The translations under genes and the position numbers were made by a program. From Otis tarda (taxonomy: Eukaryota; Chordata; Aves; Otidiformes; Otididae), in contig CM048552.1 of assembly GCA_026413225.1 (NCBI GenBank), positions 27,641,001-27,705,000 on the forward strand: a stretch of 64,000 bases of DNA, given 5' to 3'. Each line of letters starts with the position of its first letter. Position 1 is the first letter of the stretch. Below, piece by piece: positions 25,718 to 37,300 of this stretch. Under the pieces are notes generated by a model. It saw only the letters and a list, made by a program, of their open reading frames with translations, had not been told where the DNA came from and made no database searches.

Positions 25718-26639
25718 ACTCCCCCCCACCTCTCCCTCTTCCCAGGCTTAACATTATCTCTACTACCTTCCCCGCCCAAGCAGCACAGAGGGGAAGAGGG
25801 AATGGGGGTTACGGTCAGTTCATCACATGTTGTTTTACGCCACTACTTTGTCATCAGGGGAAGAACTCCTCGCATTCCTCCTCTGCTCCACCGTGGGGTC
25901 CCTCCCACAGGCTGTAGTCATTCATGAAACTGCTCCATCATTGATCATCTCTTCCATGGGGTGCAGTCCCTCCAGAACAGCTGCCCCAATGGGCCCTCCA
26001 AGGGTCACAGCCTCCTTCAGGCATCCACCTGCTCCGGTGTGGGGTCCTCCACAGGCTGCAGGTGAATCTCTGCCCCTCCGTGGGCCTCCATGGGCTGCAG
26101 GGGGACAACCTGCTCCACCATGGTTACCACCACAGGCTCCAGGGGAATCTTGGCCAGGAGCCGCATTACTCCTCCCCCTCCATCTTCACTGACCTTGGCG
26201 TCTGCGGCTGTTTCTCTCAGAAGAAAAATTCTTCACAACAGGCTGGCAGACACCTCTCAGGATCCTTTTTACATCTTATTCACTTCTCATGTCCTCTCCA
26301 CTTCTTGCAGCCAGGCTGGGTCGAGTTGGGCCCAGTCGGCTGCCTGGCAAGAGGCCAGCGTGTGAGGCCTGCAAGGCCCACAAGGCTCGCGCCTCCCCCC
26401 TCTGCCCCCCGCTCAGCTGCTTCACATCTTCTCTCTCTTTTTTTTTTTTTGTTTTGTTTTCCCCTTCTTAAATATGTTATCACAGAGGCGTTATCACAGA
26501 ACATTCTGCTACCAATTGGCTTGGCCCTGGCCAGCAGCGGGTCCGCCCTAGGCCCGGCCGAGTCCACTGGACAAAGGGGAGCAACTTCTAGCAGTTTCCT
26601 ACAGAAGCTGCCACCACCTCACTAAACAAAACCAGGACA

Positions 26640-26644
26640 ATGAG
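26640..26644. other. Target-site duplication of outer LTR (right)
   Basis: ATGAG, identical to 24218-24222, directly follows the LTR terminus CCAGGACA. Confidence 0.85.
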
Positions 26645-29600
26645 GCATGCAGTAAGTAGCTCCAATTGGAAAGAGAGGATTTTTGTTTCTCCCCTCTAAA
26701 AATCAAATTAATTGAATTATGAGGAAAATTTAAAATTTTTCTGAAGGAATAACTAGTTGATTCAAAATACTGAAGCATCTTCAAGGCTTTTTTTTTTTCA
26801 TTTTATGGGAGAGGACAATAAAGTATTTAGCCTAGGAAAGCAATTCATAAAATTTAGGACAATAGTAGATTACAAGAGTGGAAAAACACTACTACAGAGT
26901 AGTACCTCAATGGAGGGGAGCAAAGGATTGTTTTTCCTGTTAAAAGAAAATGACTGTGAATTTATCACAGAGGAACATCCCATTGACAGGAGCAACTGGT
27001 ACAGCAACATCAGAGAAACAGGTTTCCATCACAGAAAATTACCATTCCCCTCTCTTCTCCAAGTTATAAACATCACTGATCCACTTATGATAGACACATG
27101 CATATCGTAGTCCCACAATCCTCACACTATTCCCATGACGTTAATCAATACGTAGTCTCTTTTGACATAATGCCAAGTGGTAATAAAAAAAAAGGCTACT
27201 TAATACATTGTTTTAAGTAGAGATACTAACAAACAACGAAACAGCTCAGTGGGGAGACAATGCTCTTGACTATTAGGCTATCTACCTGAAAGTGGCTCAA
27301 CTCACAGAAGGACAGTTGCCTATTAGAAAAAAATCTGTCTACCTGAAGTTACCAATCTGAGCTCGCTACCAAAGGGGACTGGAGATTTTGCAGAAAGTTA
27401 GCCAAGGGGTTAACAGGAGGTTCGTTACAATTGGCTGATGTGGCCAAGGAAATCTATGATCATAGATCATTAGTGCAAGCCACGTGGCACCATTTTTCCC
27501 CATATACATCTGGATTTCAGATACATTCCATGATAATTTGGATGATCTGGTTAAAGGAATGCCTATTTCAAGAAGGAATATAGGAAAGAACTGTATGGGG
27601 CAGATGCTGATCTGTTCATTGCAGAGCCTTGCAGAGTCAAGCAACTGGGATCCCACAAGTTTAATGCAAGATAAATTTTGTAGGAAAGCATTATGAGAAA
27701 GAAATCTAGAGCAAATAGCTGTTCTGGCAGCTTATACACCTGCATTAACAGAGAAGAAACTAGATCTCTGATAATCTGAATACTTCTGGTATATAGGATG
27801 ATTAAGACTCAGGGCATTTTTACAGTACCAAAGTGGACAGGAACTGTTGAGGATACTACTGCACAAATTAGACAGGAGGTATGTTTTTAAATATACCAGT
27901 GCCTGTTGATAATTCTGAGATTTCACACACTGAAACGAATGCAACTAATAAAAGATTTTTTAACAAGAGAATCATTATATCTACAGTAAAAGTAGCTTGA
28001 AGGAAGGAGTTATGTCAGTGGTTAGAAACTTGGGGGGAAAAAGATGCAGATACACGTACAGGACCTTATGTAACGACATGATTCAATACAGGCACACAGG
28101 ACACTGGACTATGGCCATTTCAATATTGAGGATTTACTAGAGGGAAGGAACCTTCCTCTGCAATCTCAGTAGTCATTGCTTTAGACAGCCAAGCAGTCAG
28201 GGCATCCCCAGTGCATAACTACTCCCACTTGAACAATAAGGAAGTCTTAGGGCTCCCCATTACTTGTCCAGCTATGACACAGTACCCAGAGTGATCACAA
28301 AAGTCTCTTCCACAGCTAGACACTTCTGGACAAAAGTTTGGACAGCAGCAGAAGAATGCAAATACAAGACATATGAAAAACAGCGCAACATCTTTGGATG
28401 GTTTTCCCACAGAGCACATTCCAAGTGTTGGCACTTGTAAGAATTTTAATTCATACCATTGGGGACGAGGATGGCATCACAATTACCCTTGAAGAGAAGA
28501 GCTTAAAGCAAGTGTAAAGGAGATGCTGACTTTGCTGGAAGAGATGAATCAGATAAAAGGAATCAGTAGCAAAGACCAGTTAGTACATCCTAGGAATTCA
28601 GTGAGGTGCTGAACAGTTCTTCTCAGAAGAGAAGCTCTGAAGCTTTAGGAGCTCTGAATTACTGATACCATTTTGGAGAACCAGCATCACAGACTGTAAT
28701 GTAAAACACCATCCTGACTTCAAAAAAACTCAAGCAAAACAAGTCCAAAAAGATGGTATATGTTTGAGAGTTGCCACAATACCCAGCAACTACTGATGAG
28801 CAGCCTCAGCAGCCATAAAAATAAGAGATAATCAGAGACTTAATATCTTGTGGTAAACCTATGATAGCAAGGTGGTTCAGAATGCAAAAATGACAATTAG
28901 ATTGCATGTTTTACCAAGAAAAGAAGGGGAAAAAAAACCCCCAGCCACCACACACAATAAAGTAAAAAGAGCTTTTGATTCTGTTCCTTTTCCAAGAAGC
29001 CATATTCCTTCTAAATTGGTCAGAATGAAATAAGAATGTGACGACTAGCAAAAATATTATGTATGTGAATGTACTGAAATATCTGGATAACCTTCAATCT
29101 TGATAAAAGTGGTAAATGGGGTAGAAAGTTCAAAGCACCACTTGATCATATAAACAGCCATTAGTATACTCAAACATTTGAGTTTCTAAGAGATGGGCAT
29201 TACTATTAGAAGCATCTGCCTGAGGATCAGAAGAGAGTGAATAGGCTGAAACAGAGAAGGTACTCACCATTCAGCAACATGATAACAAAGTGGGAGTACT
29301 GCCAGTCAAGATTAAGGGGAAGAAATAGTGTAGAACGCAGTAGAGATAGTGGAGGAATGAGGAATTTCTAACAGAAGGGATGCATCTAGTAATAGCAGGA
29401 ATCATTCTGACATGGACTTGCTATACAGATCAAAGCTTCTAGGTTATATGCAAAGAAGCTAAAAATGTACCCGTCTGACAGGAAAAAAAAAGAAATTATC
29501 TTTAATATCTTAATTCCTCTTCCAGGGTTTTTATACATTACTATGATAATAAGAGATATATTAATGACACTGGCACCTAGGAGGTCCTGAAGAGGACTCA

Positions 29601-32332
29601 GGTTTACACCACACCCATGAATTCCCCACTAATTAGTTTATCTGGTCTATTTTGACAACGGTTGAAGGCTTCTACCAGAAAATAAACTAATTTTATGAAC
29701 AGGAGAAAAGTTGGTATGCAATTTATACTCAAGTTTTTGGCAGCAGATTGAAAGTTTTGCATCATGTACTATCCAGAGAGATTTGGCAAAGCGACCAGGA
29801 TGAACACAGCTGTAAAAAATGAATTATCAGAAGTAAAACAGCTGCAATTAAATGCTTTCCATCTATTGTAAGTCCATTAGAGCAGTGACCAAAGTAGCTA
29901 CGAATAATTCAATTTGCTGTAGCACAGCAGCTCGTAACAAAATTTCAGGACGGCAAAACTAAAACTGGTTTGACACAAAGAGTGATTTCACAGGTCACAG
30001 AAAGGACACTTCAGTGGTTTTTACAGAATAAATGCCTTATAGTTTGGAGTGAAGGTTTGTAATATTAGCTCTTCTTTATACATGAAATACCTTAAAAATA
30101 AGAGATGCTACAGGTATATACAAGTCAGGGGAAAATTCATCCAGGACAAACGAAACTACTGCAAAATACTTTGTATCCCATTTGTTTCATGAATGTAACC
30201 TGTGAAATTGCAATCATCTATATTACTTTATGGGACTTTTTGCAAATTATGCAAATTCCTGTATGACGTCCTGCTCTTAATCATGGAACTGGTACTGCTG
30301 GTACTTCATCATCCCCCAGTTGAAAATTTACTGTGAATTTGTCAATTCAGCAGACCCAGATCTACTAATCCTCTCTGGGAACGAGAATTTCTTGCAATTG
30401 CTAAGTCCCTTCTTTCTGGAGTGCCCATTACTTGCACAAGAACTTCTTTCCTCCTCTGCATGAATAAATTAGAAGAACATGAAAGGAATGGGTTCAAGAC
30501 CTTTTATCTGTTATCTCACAGATCAATTAAGTTTTGTCAGAGTAATATCTAGCTAACATTAAGATAAAGAATCACTGAGTTTTTACTCTAAGTAATGTTA
30601 TCACAGATGAAAACTACATAAAAATAATAACGAAAGGGCATAGACTGTTAGTCAAACTAGTAGCTGTCATAGACCTACAGCTACTGCTGTTCAACTTCTA
30701 AAATATTAGCCACTGTGTTGTTAGTAGGACATTATTGCAATAGTTAAGGTTTACAGAGCCATTCTCTTTAAACACTTACCAATTCTGATTTTCCTCCGAA
30801 GAACATTACTTTCCCTACATCAAATCCCTTAACTATCTGCTGATTCAGCCTTTTGGTCTGAAATAGAGGAAACTGAACCAGTTAAAATATTCTGGGATAT
30901 TCTGGCAACCATGTTCGAATAAAAACGTTTAGCAATACACATTTAAGTCCTGTACAAGACAAAACATGAGGTATAGATAAAAACACAGAAGGAATTCAGA
31001 CAACTAATTAAATCTATTTAATACCAAAAGTAAATGAGAGAAGATTAAAAGTCATTTGATGAACAAAAACAAACTGAAGTCTGAATGCAAGTATGGCTAA
31101 AGACAGATGGAAAGTGTATTATGAAAGTCCTATTATTTAGCGCAAAAATAGGTTCTTAAAAGAATACTGTTATTTACTGCATCCAGTGATTGCTATCCTT
31201 ACCTGTAGTTTTAATAGGTATGTTTAGCATAGGCTGACATGCAAGTACAGGCTACAATTAGATTAGGCATTTATTTCAGAATTGGCTTTTAGTGCTTGTT
31301 CTGATGCCCCTTGTGATACAGGAAATTATTCTGAGATGTCTTCCCAGCTTGAGTCACTCTGTAATTGCCTCCTGCATGTAAAATGAGTGCTGCTGAGTGA
31401 TGAGGAAAAGATGTTGGGAACTGCTCCTACCAGAGTAATTAAAATCATATGGATATTTGGCAAATAAGCCAGGACTTACCATATTGTCAACCAAAATGAA
31501 GACTCTGCTTAGCTGAAAAATGAAGACAGACTTCAAGGACAGACACAAAGGAACTGGAGCAAGAATGCGAAAAAGAGGGAGAGTCCACATCAACAATAAT
31601 GTCTGACTTAGAGTTCCAAGTATACACACAAAGAGAGATCACCTGCTGTCAACTTCTACACGATCAGCATGTTCACATTCGAAACAGCTAACAGGTACGC
31701 TGACTTCTACACTGCAAGGTTTTTGAAAGTGGGTTTTTTTTGTAGTACTAGGGTACTATCAGGACTGTAACTGAAGGCGATCTTTTTAAAGATAGGTGGC
31801 CTTTGAACAAAGCAGCAGCATGCAGCTTGCACTTGAAGTGTCTGTTGTGGCATTTTACATTATGCATGAGATGGTGCAGAGAAAAGGAAAGAAAAGAAAG
31901 AAACAAACAATCGATCTCAAACTTTGAAACCTGAACTAGGACAAATAAATCACAATTGTCAAAGACTAAATAATCGGTAGTGTATTAAAAGTAAGGAATC
32001 TATAGATAGTAGCATCACCAGTTAGAAACAACTCTCTTGCATCACATCAGGTCAACTGTAAGAAATCATGCTCAGTTGTCTTTAGAATTCAGCAGCTAAG
32101 GACATAAATTCTTCTACCAAGCCCATGTTCTGTAACACGGCTTAGCCAAACAAAGAATATTATGGAATCTTGATCCTGGATATGGAGATTATAATGTTGG
32201 GGACGGGTAGACCCATATAGATAAAAAGAAGTTAGATGACAATGCCATAAATTCTACTTCTTCTCTGCAGGCAAAAGCGACACTAGAAATATTTCAGAAA
32301 ACTGAAAACTCTGAGAATAAAAGTTACAATTT
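26645..32332. other. CFTR-ASZ1 intergenic region, part 3
   Basis: AT-rich, apparently single-copy sequence. I recognise no gene, RNA gene or repeat family. A 16-bp perfect palindrome at 27452-27467 is within chance expectation for this length of DNA. Open frames of 60-117 codons occur on both strands without motifs. Confidence 0.55.
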
Positions 32333-32548
32333 CACAGAATCATAGAATCTTTAAGGTTGGAAGAGACCTCCAAGATCATCAAGTCCAACTGTCAACCTAA
32401 CACCACCATGCCTACTAAATCATGTCCTGAAGTGCCATGTGTACACATTCTTTGAACACCTCCAGGGATGGTGACTCCATCACTTCCTTGGGCAGCCTGT
32501 TCCAGTGTGTGATCACTCTTTCAGTAAAGAAGTGTTTCCTAATATCTT
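32333..32548 (-). mobile_element. CR1 LINE 3'-end fragment
   Basis: It begins CACAGAATCATAGAATCTTT, the reverse complement of the CR1 tail repeat, then TTGGAAGAGACCTCCAAGAT. It continues for about 215 bp through TTGGGCAGCCTGTTCCAGTG and AGTGTTTCCTAATATC. It has 3' UTR only and no reverse-transcriptase coding. Confidence 0.92.
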
Positions 32549-33099
32549 TCATAAGAACTGACATGGCTACAAAAATATTTAATTATTACATCCAGTAAAT
32601 GTTATATTTTCATCAAATTAATTTAAACAGACATTTAGCATATGCAGGTAAATCCAAAACAAGCACATGAAGCTAAGCCTTTATATAGAGGTATATATTA
32701 CAGTTAACTCAATTTTAGCATCTTTTGTTCTAGCGAGGATGTGTGAAAAGAAAGGTTTCTGCATTCCTATCAAGTTTCCAGAACTGGATGTTTCATTCAT
32801 GGGAGTTCATTTAAAATGTTCAGCTAGCTCTATGCCAGAATTCCTCATTATTAATAACCTGATTTTCATAACACTTTTATGCAAATAGATTGTCAAATTT
32901 TACAGACAACCAACTAAAATCCAGGGGGGAAAAAAAAAAAAAGCTGTTAAAAATGTCAGGAGTGCATAATTGAAATATGCTGACCACAGGAGTTTTTTTT
33001 TTAATAAGTGCAATTTTTACAGCACTTAGTATGTTCTAAGCACAGCTCTAGCTAACCTGCAAGTCCTCAAAACTGTGAAAGTTGCCTTACACATTGCAT

Positions 33100-33150
33100 T
33101 GCACCAAAAAAAAAAAGAAAGAAAAAAAAAGAGGGAAAAAAAGGAAGAAA
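33100..33150. repeat. A/G-rich low-complexity tract
   Basis: A homopurine stretch of A runs interrupted by single G or GGG. It has no coding meaning. Confidence 0.85.
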
Positions 33151-33656
33151 TGCTTCACTGTCACCTTCTGATTAAGATGAGTACAATTTTTGTTAAAATG
33201 AACTACCCAAAAACTAACCTTTTACACTGTCATCGGTGCAAGGACTAGACTCACCATCCCATACTAGGACCTGCCTCTCCAAGACCAGACGTTTCCCCCC
33301 TTCTGATCACTTTTGGTCAGTGGATGATCACATTCATTTCAAACCTGGCAAAGGTCTGCACAGAGCTCCAAGAGCAGTTTTGCCTGTGGATGAAATATAG
33401 AATGTTGTTCCTCATCTGTTCTTCAAGGAGTTTCACGTGGACCTTGTGATGGATGAGACATTACTACCTGTCATTAGAAAGAAATCAAATCAAAATCTCA
33501 AAATTGAAAGTAATAGGTGTATATACCCAGGGGGGAGGGAGCAGGGTGAACATGCAGCTCATTATGCACGGCTGCTGTTCAACCTTACCCACAGACCTGC
33601 CACCACCACAGGCTGTGGCTGTGTAACACTGCGTGCACATACATGACTGACTGCAA

Positions 33657-33830
33657 CCTGGAACGGGTTGCCCAGAGAGGTGGTGGAAGCCCCATCCCTG
33701 GAAACATTCAAGGCCAGGTTGGATGAGGCTCTGAGCAACCTGATCTGGTTGGAGATGTCCCTGCTCCTTGCAGGGGGGTTTGACTAGATGACCTTTAAAG
33801 GTCCCTTCCAACCCAAACCATTCTATGATT
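33657..33830 (+). mobile_element. CR1 LINE 3'-end fragment near the ASZ1 promoter
   Basis: Contains GGGTTGCCCAGAGAGGTGGT, GAGGCTCTGAGCAACCTGAT, GACTAGATGACCTTTAAAGG and the tail CATTCTATGATT, the same segments seen in the 58.4-59.3 kb copy. It ends about 430 bp upstream of the ASZ1 start codon and just outside the CpG island. Confidence 0.93.
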
Positions 33831-34089
33831 GCTCGCTGCCAGATTAGGTGCATTGATGACGACAGAAATTAAAGAGAGAAAACCTTTTTTATAACCTTGG
33901 ATTTAAACACATTTACCAGTCATGGACCCAGCGACAACCTCAGACGCACCTGCCCTGCCTCACCCCCCTGGGAACAGCTCAGCCACTGGCGAGCCACGTT
34001 ACATTCCCACACACTTATAACCCTACGTTTTATTGGTTTCTTTTACCTGACGCTATAACGTCGTCACCAGCACGGACGGGCCTATCCCC

Positions 34090-34097
34090 TTACGTCA
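34090..34097 (+). promoter_or_regulatory. CRE-like site (TTACGTCA) upstream of ASZ1
   Basis: One base from the CRE palindrome, about 170 bp upstream of the ASZ1 ATG. CREB/CREM-family factors regulate many testis genes. Function here is inferred only. Confidence 0.4.
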
Positions 34098-34189
34098 CAA
34101 ACTACAGCCGGCCAGCCCAACCCCTGATGCTGGAGGCCGGCTCGGGCACGGCGCTGGGAGGCGCCCAGCCGCCCCTTCCCCTCCACCCC

Positions 34190-34230
34190 TCACGTGACCG
34201 GCCGTTCCCGCTCCCGAAGGGCCACGTGAC
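34190..34230 (+). promoter_or_regulatory. Paired E-boxes with an E2F-type site, ASZ1 promoter
   Basis: The palindrome TCACGTGA is at 34190-34197 and CACGTGAC recurs at 34223-34230. Both lie in a 13-bp direct repeat (CACGTGACCGGCC) spaced 32 bp apart. Between them is TTCCCGC at 34205-34211, the complement of the E2F core GCGGGAA. CACGTG (MGA/MAX) plus an E2F6 site is the known signature by which PRC1.6 represses germline genes in somatic cells. Confidence 0.5.
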
Positions 34231-34261
34231 CGGCCGGTGCCGAGGCGCGGAGTGGGGCGCC

Positions 34262-34366
34262 ATGTCCGCCGTGCCCTGGGGTGCCCGCGCCGTGGCGGGG
34301 GGCGACGAGGACGGCGACAGCGACGAGGACGGCTGGGACATCGGTGTGGTGCGGCAGGAGCCGCAG
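34262..34366 (+). CDS. ASZ1: ASZ1 exon 1 (residues 1-35)
   Basis: Encodes the acidic N-terminus: [14 protein letters not shown], then [15 protein letters not shown], matching the VAGG plus acidic plus DGWEIG pattern of mammalian ASZ1. It ends at CCGCAG before the donor GTGGGG and is phase 0. The ATG at 34262 was chosen because residue spacing to the acidic motif matches the family, and because it has G at -3. An in-frame ATG at 34127 has no stop before 34262 and would add 45 residues without resemblance to ASZ1. Confidence 0.93.
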
Positions 34367-37300
34367 GTGGGGCTGAGCCTCGCCGCTGCCGGCGGTCTCG
34401 ATCTGGGGCGGCCGGGCGGCCTGGGCGCGGGGTAACGCCAGGGAGGCGGCGTGGGCCTGAAAGCGCCGTGAGGGGTGTGGGGTTGGGTGGGCCTCTGCGG
34501 GGAGGGCGGCCTCGGGAGGGGCTGCGGCTGGTGCTTCCCAGGGGGTTGTTTCCTAGTAGAGTAGTGGTGGTGTATCCTAAATCCAGGGGTCAATAAAACC
34601 TGAATTTGGGGCGGGGGGGGGGGGGTGTCTTCTACATAAAATCTTAATGTTTCTTTTAAATGTTTTTCTCCTCTTTAATAACAGACCCTAGTCCCTATTT
34701 CAACATAAGAATGAACTTGAAAGCAACCAGAGGCCTATAAAGCTGTTTTATTAATTCTTGTCAGCATGAAGATTTAAGTGATTTTATTGTAGTTGATAAG
34801 CATGTGATGCATGAAGCATGATGTGATGCGTCTGATAGTGTGGGGCAGAGGGGGATTCTGAAAGGCTTCTTAGCCCTTAGCTTGTCTCATAGGTGGAAGT
34901 GGAAAATGGAAGTAAATGGATACCTGCAGTACTCTGCAAGTTATAGTTGAATTTTCAGTGGCCTTTGTCTTTAAATCAAGGTTCCCATCCAGAGAGATGT
35001 GCTATTTGGAAATTGTTGGCTGAGTAGAACAGAAATAGGGCTAAATTATTATATTGGCTCTTTGACACTAAGCACCTGTTAAAATATTTACAAAAGCTGT
35101 TGGAAAGATAGACTATAATGTGGTTGGGGAAATTGTGTCATTCTGATTTCTCATGTTATAACTTCAAAACTTATCATGAAATATGACTTATCTTCTTTCC
35201 ATATCCATTTCTGTCTGCAAAGGACTGGTGAGTAGTCCTCAACTGATTGGTATATGTAAGTGTTTTGTGTAGTCTAGATAATGTCAGTAGCAATCTTCAG
35301 CTATATCTGCACCTTGAATAATGAACAAATTGTGATGCTTCTGAAAGGAACTTGAATCAGGCAACTGTTTGATGCGTAAACTAGTCTTTTGGTCAGGGCA
35401 TTTTTCAGCCAAATCATTTGTGATGCAGCAACACAAATATCTCTGCTACCACAGGAATCAGGAGGAAAGAGGAACAGTAACCCTTTCCAGCAGTGGATTC
35501 ATGCTGGATTAAGCCAGATAGCTAGTCATTGAGCTACAGTGCCTCAAACTGTAACTTTTATTTCTGATCACATTAGATACATTTTTTAATATCGTGCTTC
35601 ACAACATGTAAAATGTACAAAAAAGGTAAATAAATGTGTTGCAATGTTTATCTAACACCAGAGGATGAAAAGGAATCTTAACTGAAATCAAATACCATTA
35701 AGAAAAACTGAGAGCAGGGTAGGAGGATAGCAGGTCTGTTGAAAAAAGTTCCATTCTCTGAAAATGTAAATATCTTATTTCTGAAAACTTAATTTTAGAA
35801 CTCACATTTCAGAGTAGATCCTAAGCAGGTCTAGAGAGATAGAAGAGGAAAAGTCTTACCTTGCTTCCACCCCTATCCCCACCCCACTTTGTTATTGCAG
35901 AGATCATTAGTGCTTTTATGCTGGTATCAAGCTGTAGTTTTTAGCTTGAAACAGTTACTAGATTTTGACTTAATTTTACTTTGCTTACCTAACAGTTGGA
36001 TCAGATGTTGCAGGCGGACAAGAAAGAAGCGTTAAAGAAGGCTCTGTTTCGTGGTGATGTGTCATTAATTGAAGAACTCTTAAACTCAGGTGAGGAAAGC
36101 CAGTTATGAAGTTGAATATTTTTAATTGAACTTGGCAACAATTCTAAAGCTTCAAAGTTTCTCATTCCAAAATAATGTTGGGTGCGCGTAGGGGTGTGTG
36201 AATGTTGCCAGTACAGGACATAAACTCTTATTTTAAGGATGAAATTACTTTTTCAGGAACTCAGCATGCTATATTTCAGCAAATTCCTTCTAATTTATAT
36301 TTATTTCATCAGTTGATGTCAATTTGTATTTATTTTTCAGAACCCGTGAAAACTGAGAAAACTATAACATATAAACTATGAAATAAGGTGTTTCTTTGTT
36401 TTCAGGTGCATCTTTAACCTGAAAATATAAATTACAAACAGTAGATTTGAGGTGGTTTAAATTGAGAGTGAGAATTCATGTTGAAGGTTGCTGGGGAGGA
36501 GTGGGAAGAAGAGCTGACTTTTTTTGTTTTAATGCTCCCTCGGTTTGGAAGCTCCATTTTTTCTTTTCATCATTCATGGCACTGTTAAGTTTCTGGTATG
36601 TGCCCTGTGTGATACTACTGCCGTGGCAACATCAGCTGGACAAAGATTTTGTGATTCTGAAAGGTCTAATAGGGTTTATGTGGCATTTGTCAGTAGAAAG
36701 TAGCTTGTCTGAACACTGAAAGCTTTTCTCCCTGTTTTTTTACCAAGTATTTCTCTGTTTCTGTGTTTCTGTTATTCAGTGTTTGGAAGATTGGATCACT
36801 TAGTGAAGCATCCAGGGCAATGAAAAACTGCATAACTGAGTTGTCCTGCCTAGTGATAATTGTCAGGAAGTTCTGCTTCAGCAAGCAAGCAGAACAGAGT
36901 AGCCGAGAGCTTGTTCTCTGAGGAGAATTTGTCTTATGGCTGGAAGAAAGTAGTTTCCTAGCTATCAGTGGGTTTTTCTGAGTTTTAAAACAATGACATT
37001 ACTTGCCCTTTTAGAAGAGACACCCCCCTGACCACAGTGGGGGATGGTTTTCTTTTTAAATTAAGTGAAAACTGTTGCACAGGCTGAAACACAGAGATGT
37101 GATACTGAGTGAACTACGTCTTCTATCTTGCTTTGAGAAAATATGTTCTTATTTATAGGTAGAGTTTTTAGTGGTATCTGTGCATCAGATTACTTAATTG
37201 TTTTGTTACAGCAGTCTCTTTTAATTGCTTGTATTTCAGTCAAACAGCAATAGTTCACTTTTCACGTTGATGCCTGCCATATAATGAGCAATTCTATGCT

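Larger units (their letters stand above)
24223..26639 (-). mobile_element. Outer ERVL-like solo LTR, split by a nested LTR
   Basis: An avian endogenous-retrovirus LTR in minus orientation. Read on the minus strand it begins TGTCCTGGTTTTGTTTAGTG at 26639 and ends CTGAACTACGACA at 24223, so it has TG...CA ends. It is interrupted at 24455/25718 by a second LTR of the same family. Removing the insert and one 5-bp duplication leaves about 1150 bp. A minus-strand AATAAA at 24406-24411 fits the LTR polyadenylation signal. ATGAG flanks both sides. No gag, pol or env frames are present, so this is a solo LTR formed by recombination. The long open frames through it are not retroviral proteins. Confidence 0.88.
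33930..34650 (+). promoter_or_regulatory. ASZ1: ASZ1 CpG-island promoter
   Basis: A sharp rise in GC and CpG content brackets ASZ1 exon 1 within AT-rich DNA. There is no TATA box near the start. The island holds a TTACGTCA CRE-like site, two CACGTGAC E-boxes and a TTCCCGC E2F-type site. It ends in intron 1 at a run of 13 G (34613-34625). The transcription start is probably between the second E-box and the ATG, but this is not determinable from sequence. Confidence 0.8.

Noticed and set aside
24774-26625. Open frames of 95-218 codons on both strands at 24.8-26.6 kb
   Set aside because: They fall inside the two LTRs, overlap in several frames and resemble no retroviral or host protein. GC-rich composition explains the lack of stops.
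27452-27467. 16-bp perfect palindrome ATCTATGATCATAGAT
   Set aside because: About one such palindrome is expected by chance in 64 kb.
27370-28440. Protein-like patches in several frames
   Set aside because: All three frames gave equally plausible fragments with regular stops, so this is a chance impression rather than coding.
34102-34596. Minus-strand 163-codon and plus-strand 119-codon frames over ASZ1 exon 1
   Set aside because: Both are shadows of the GC-rich promoter and exon in other frames. Only the frame containing the DGWDIG motif continues into exon 2.
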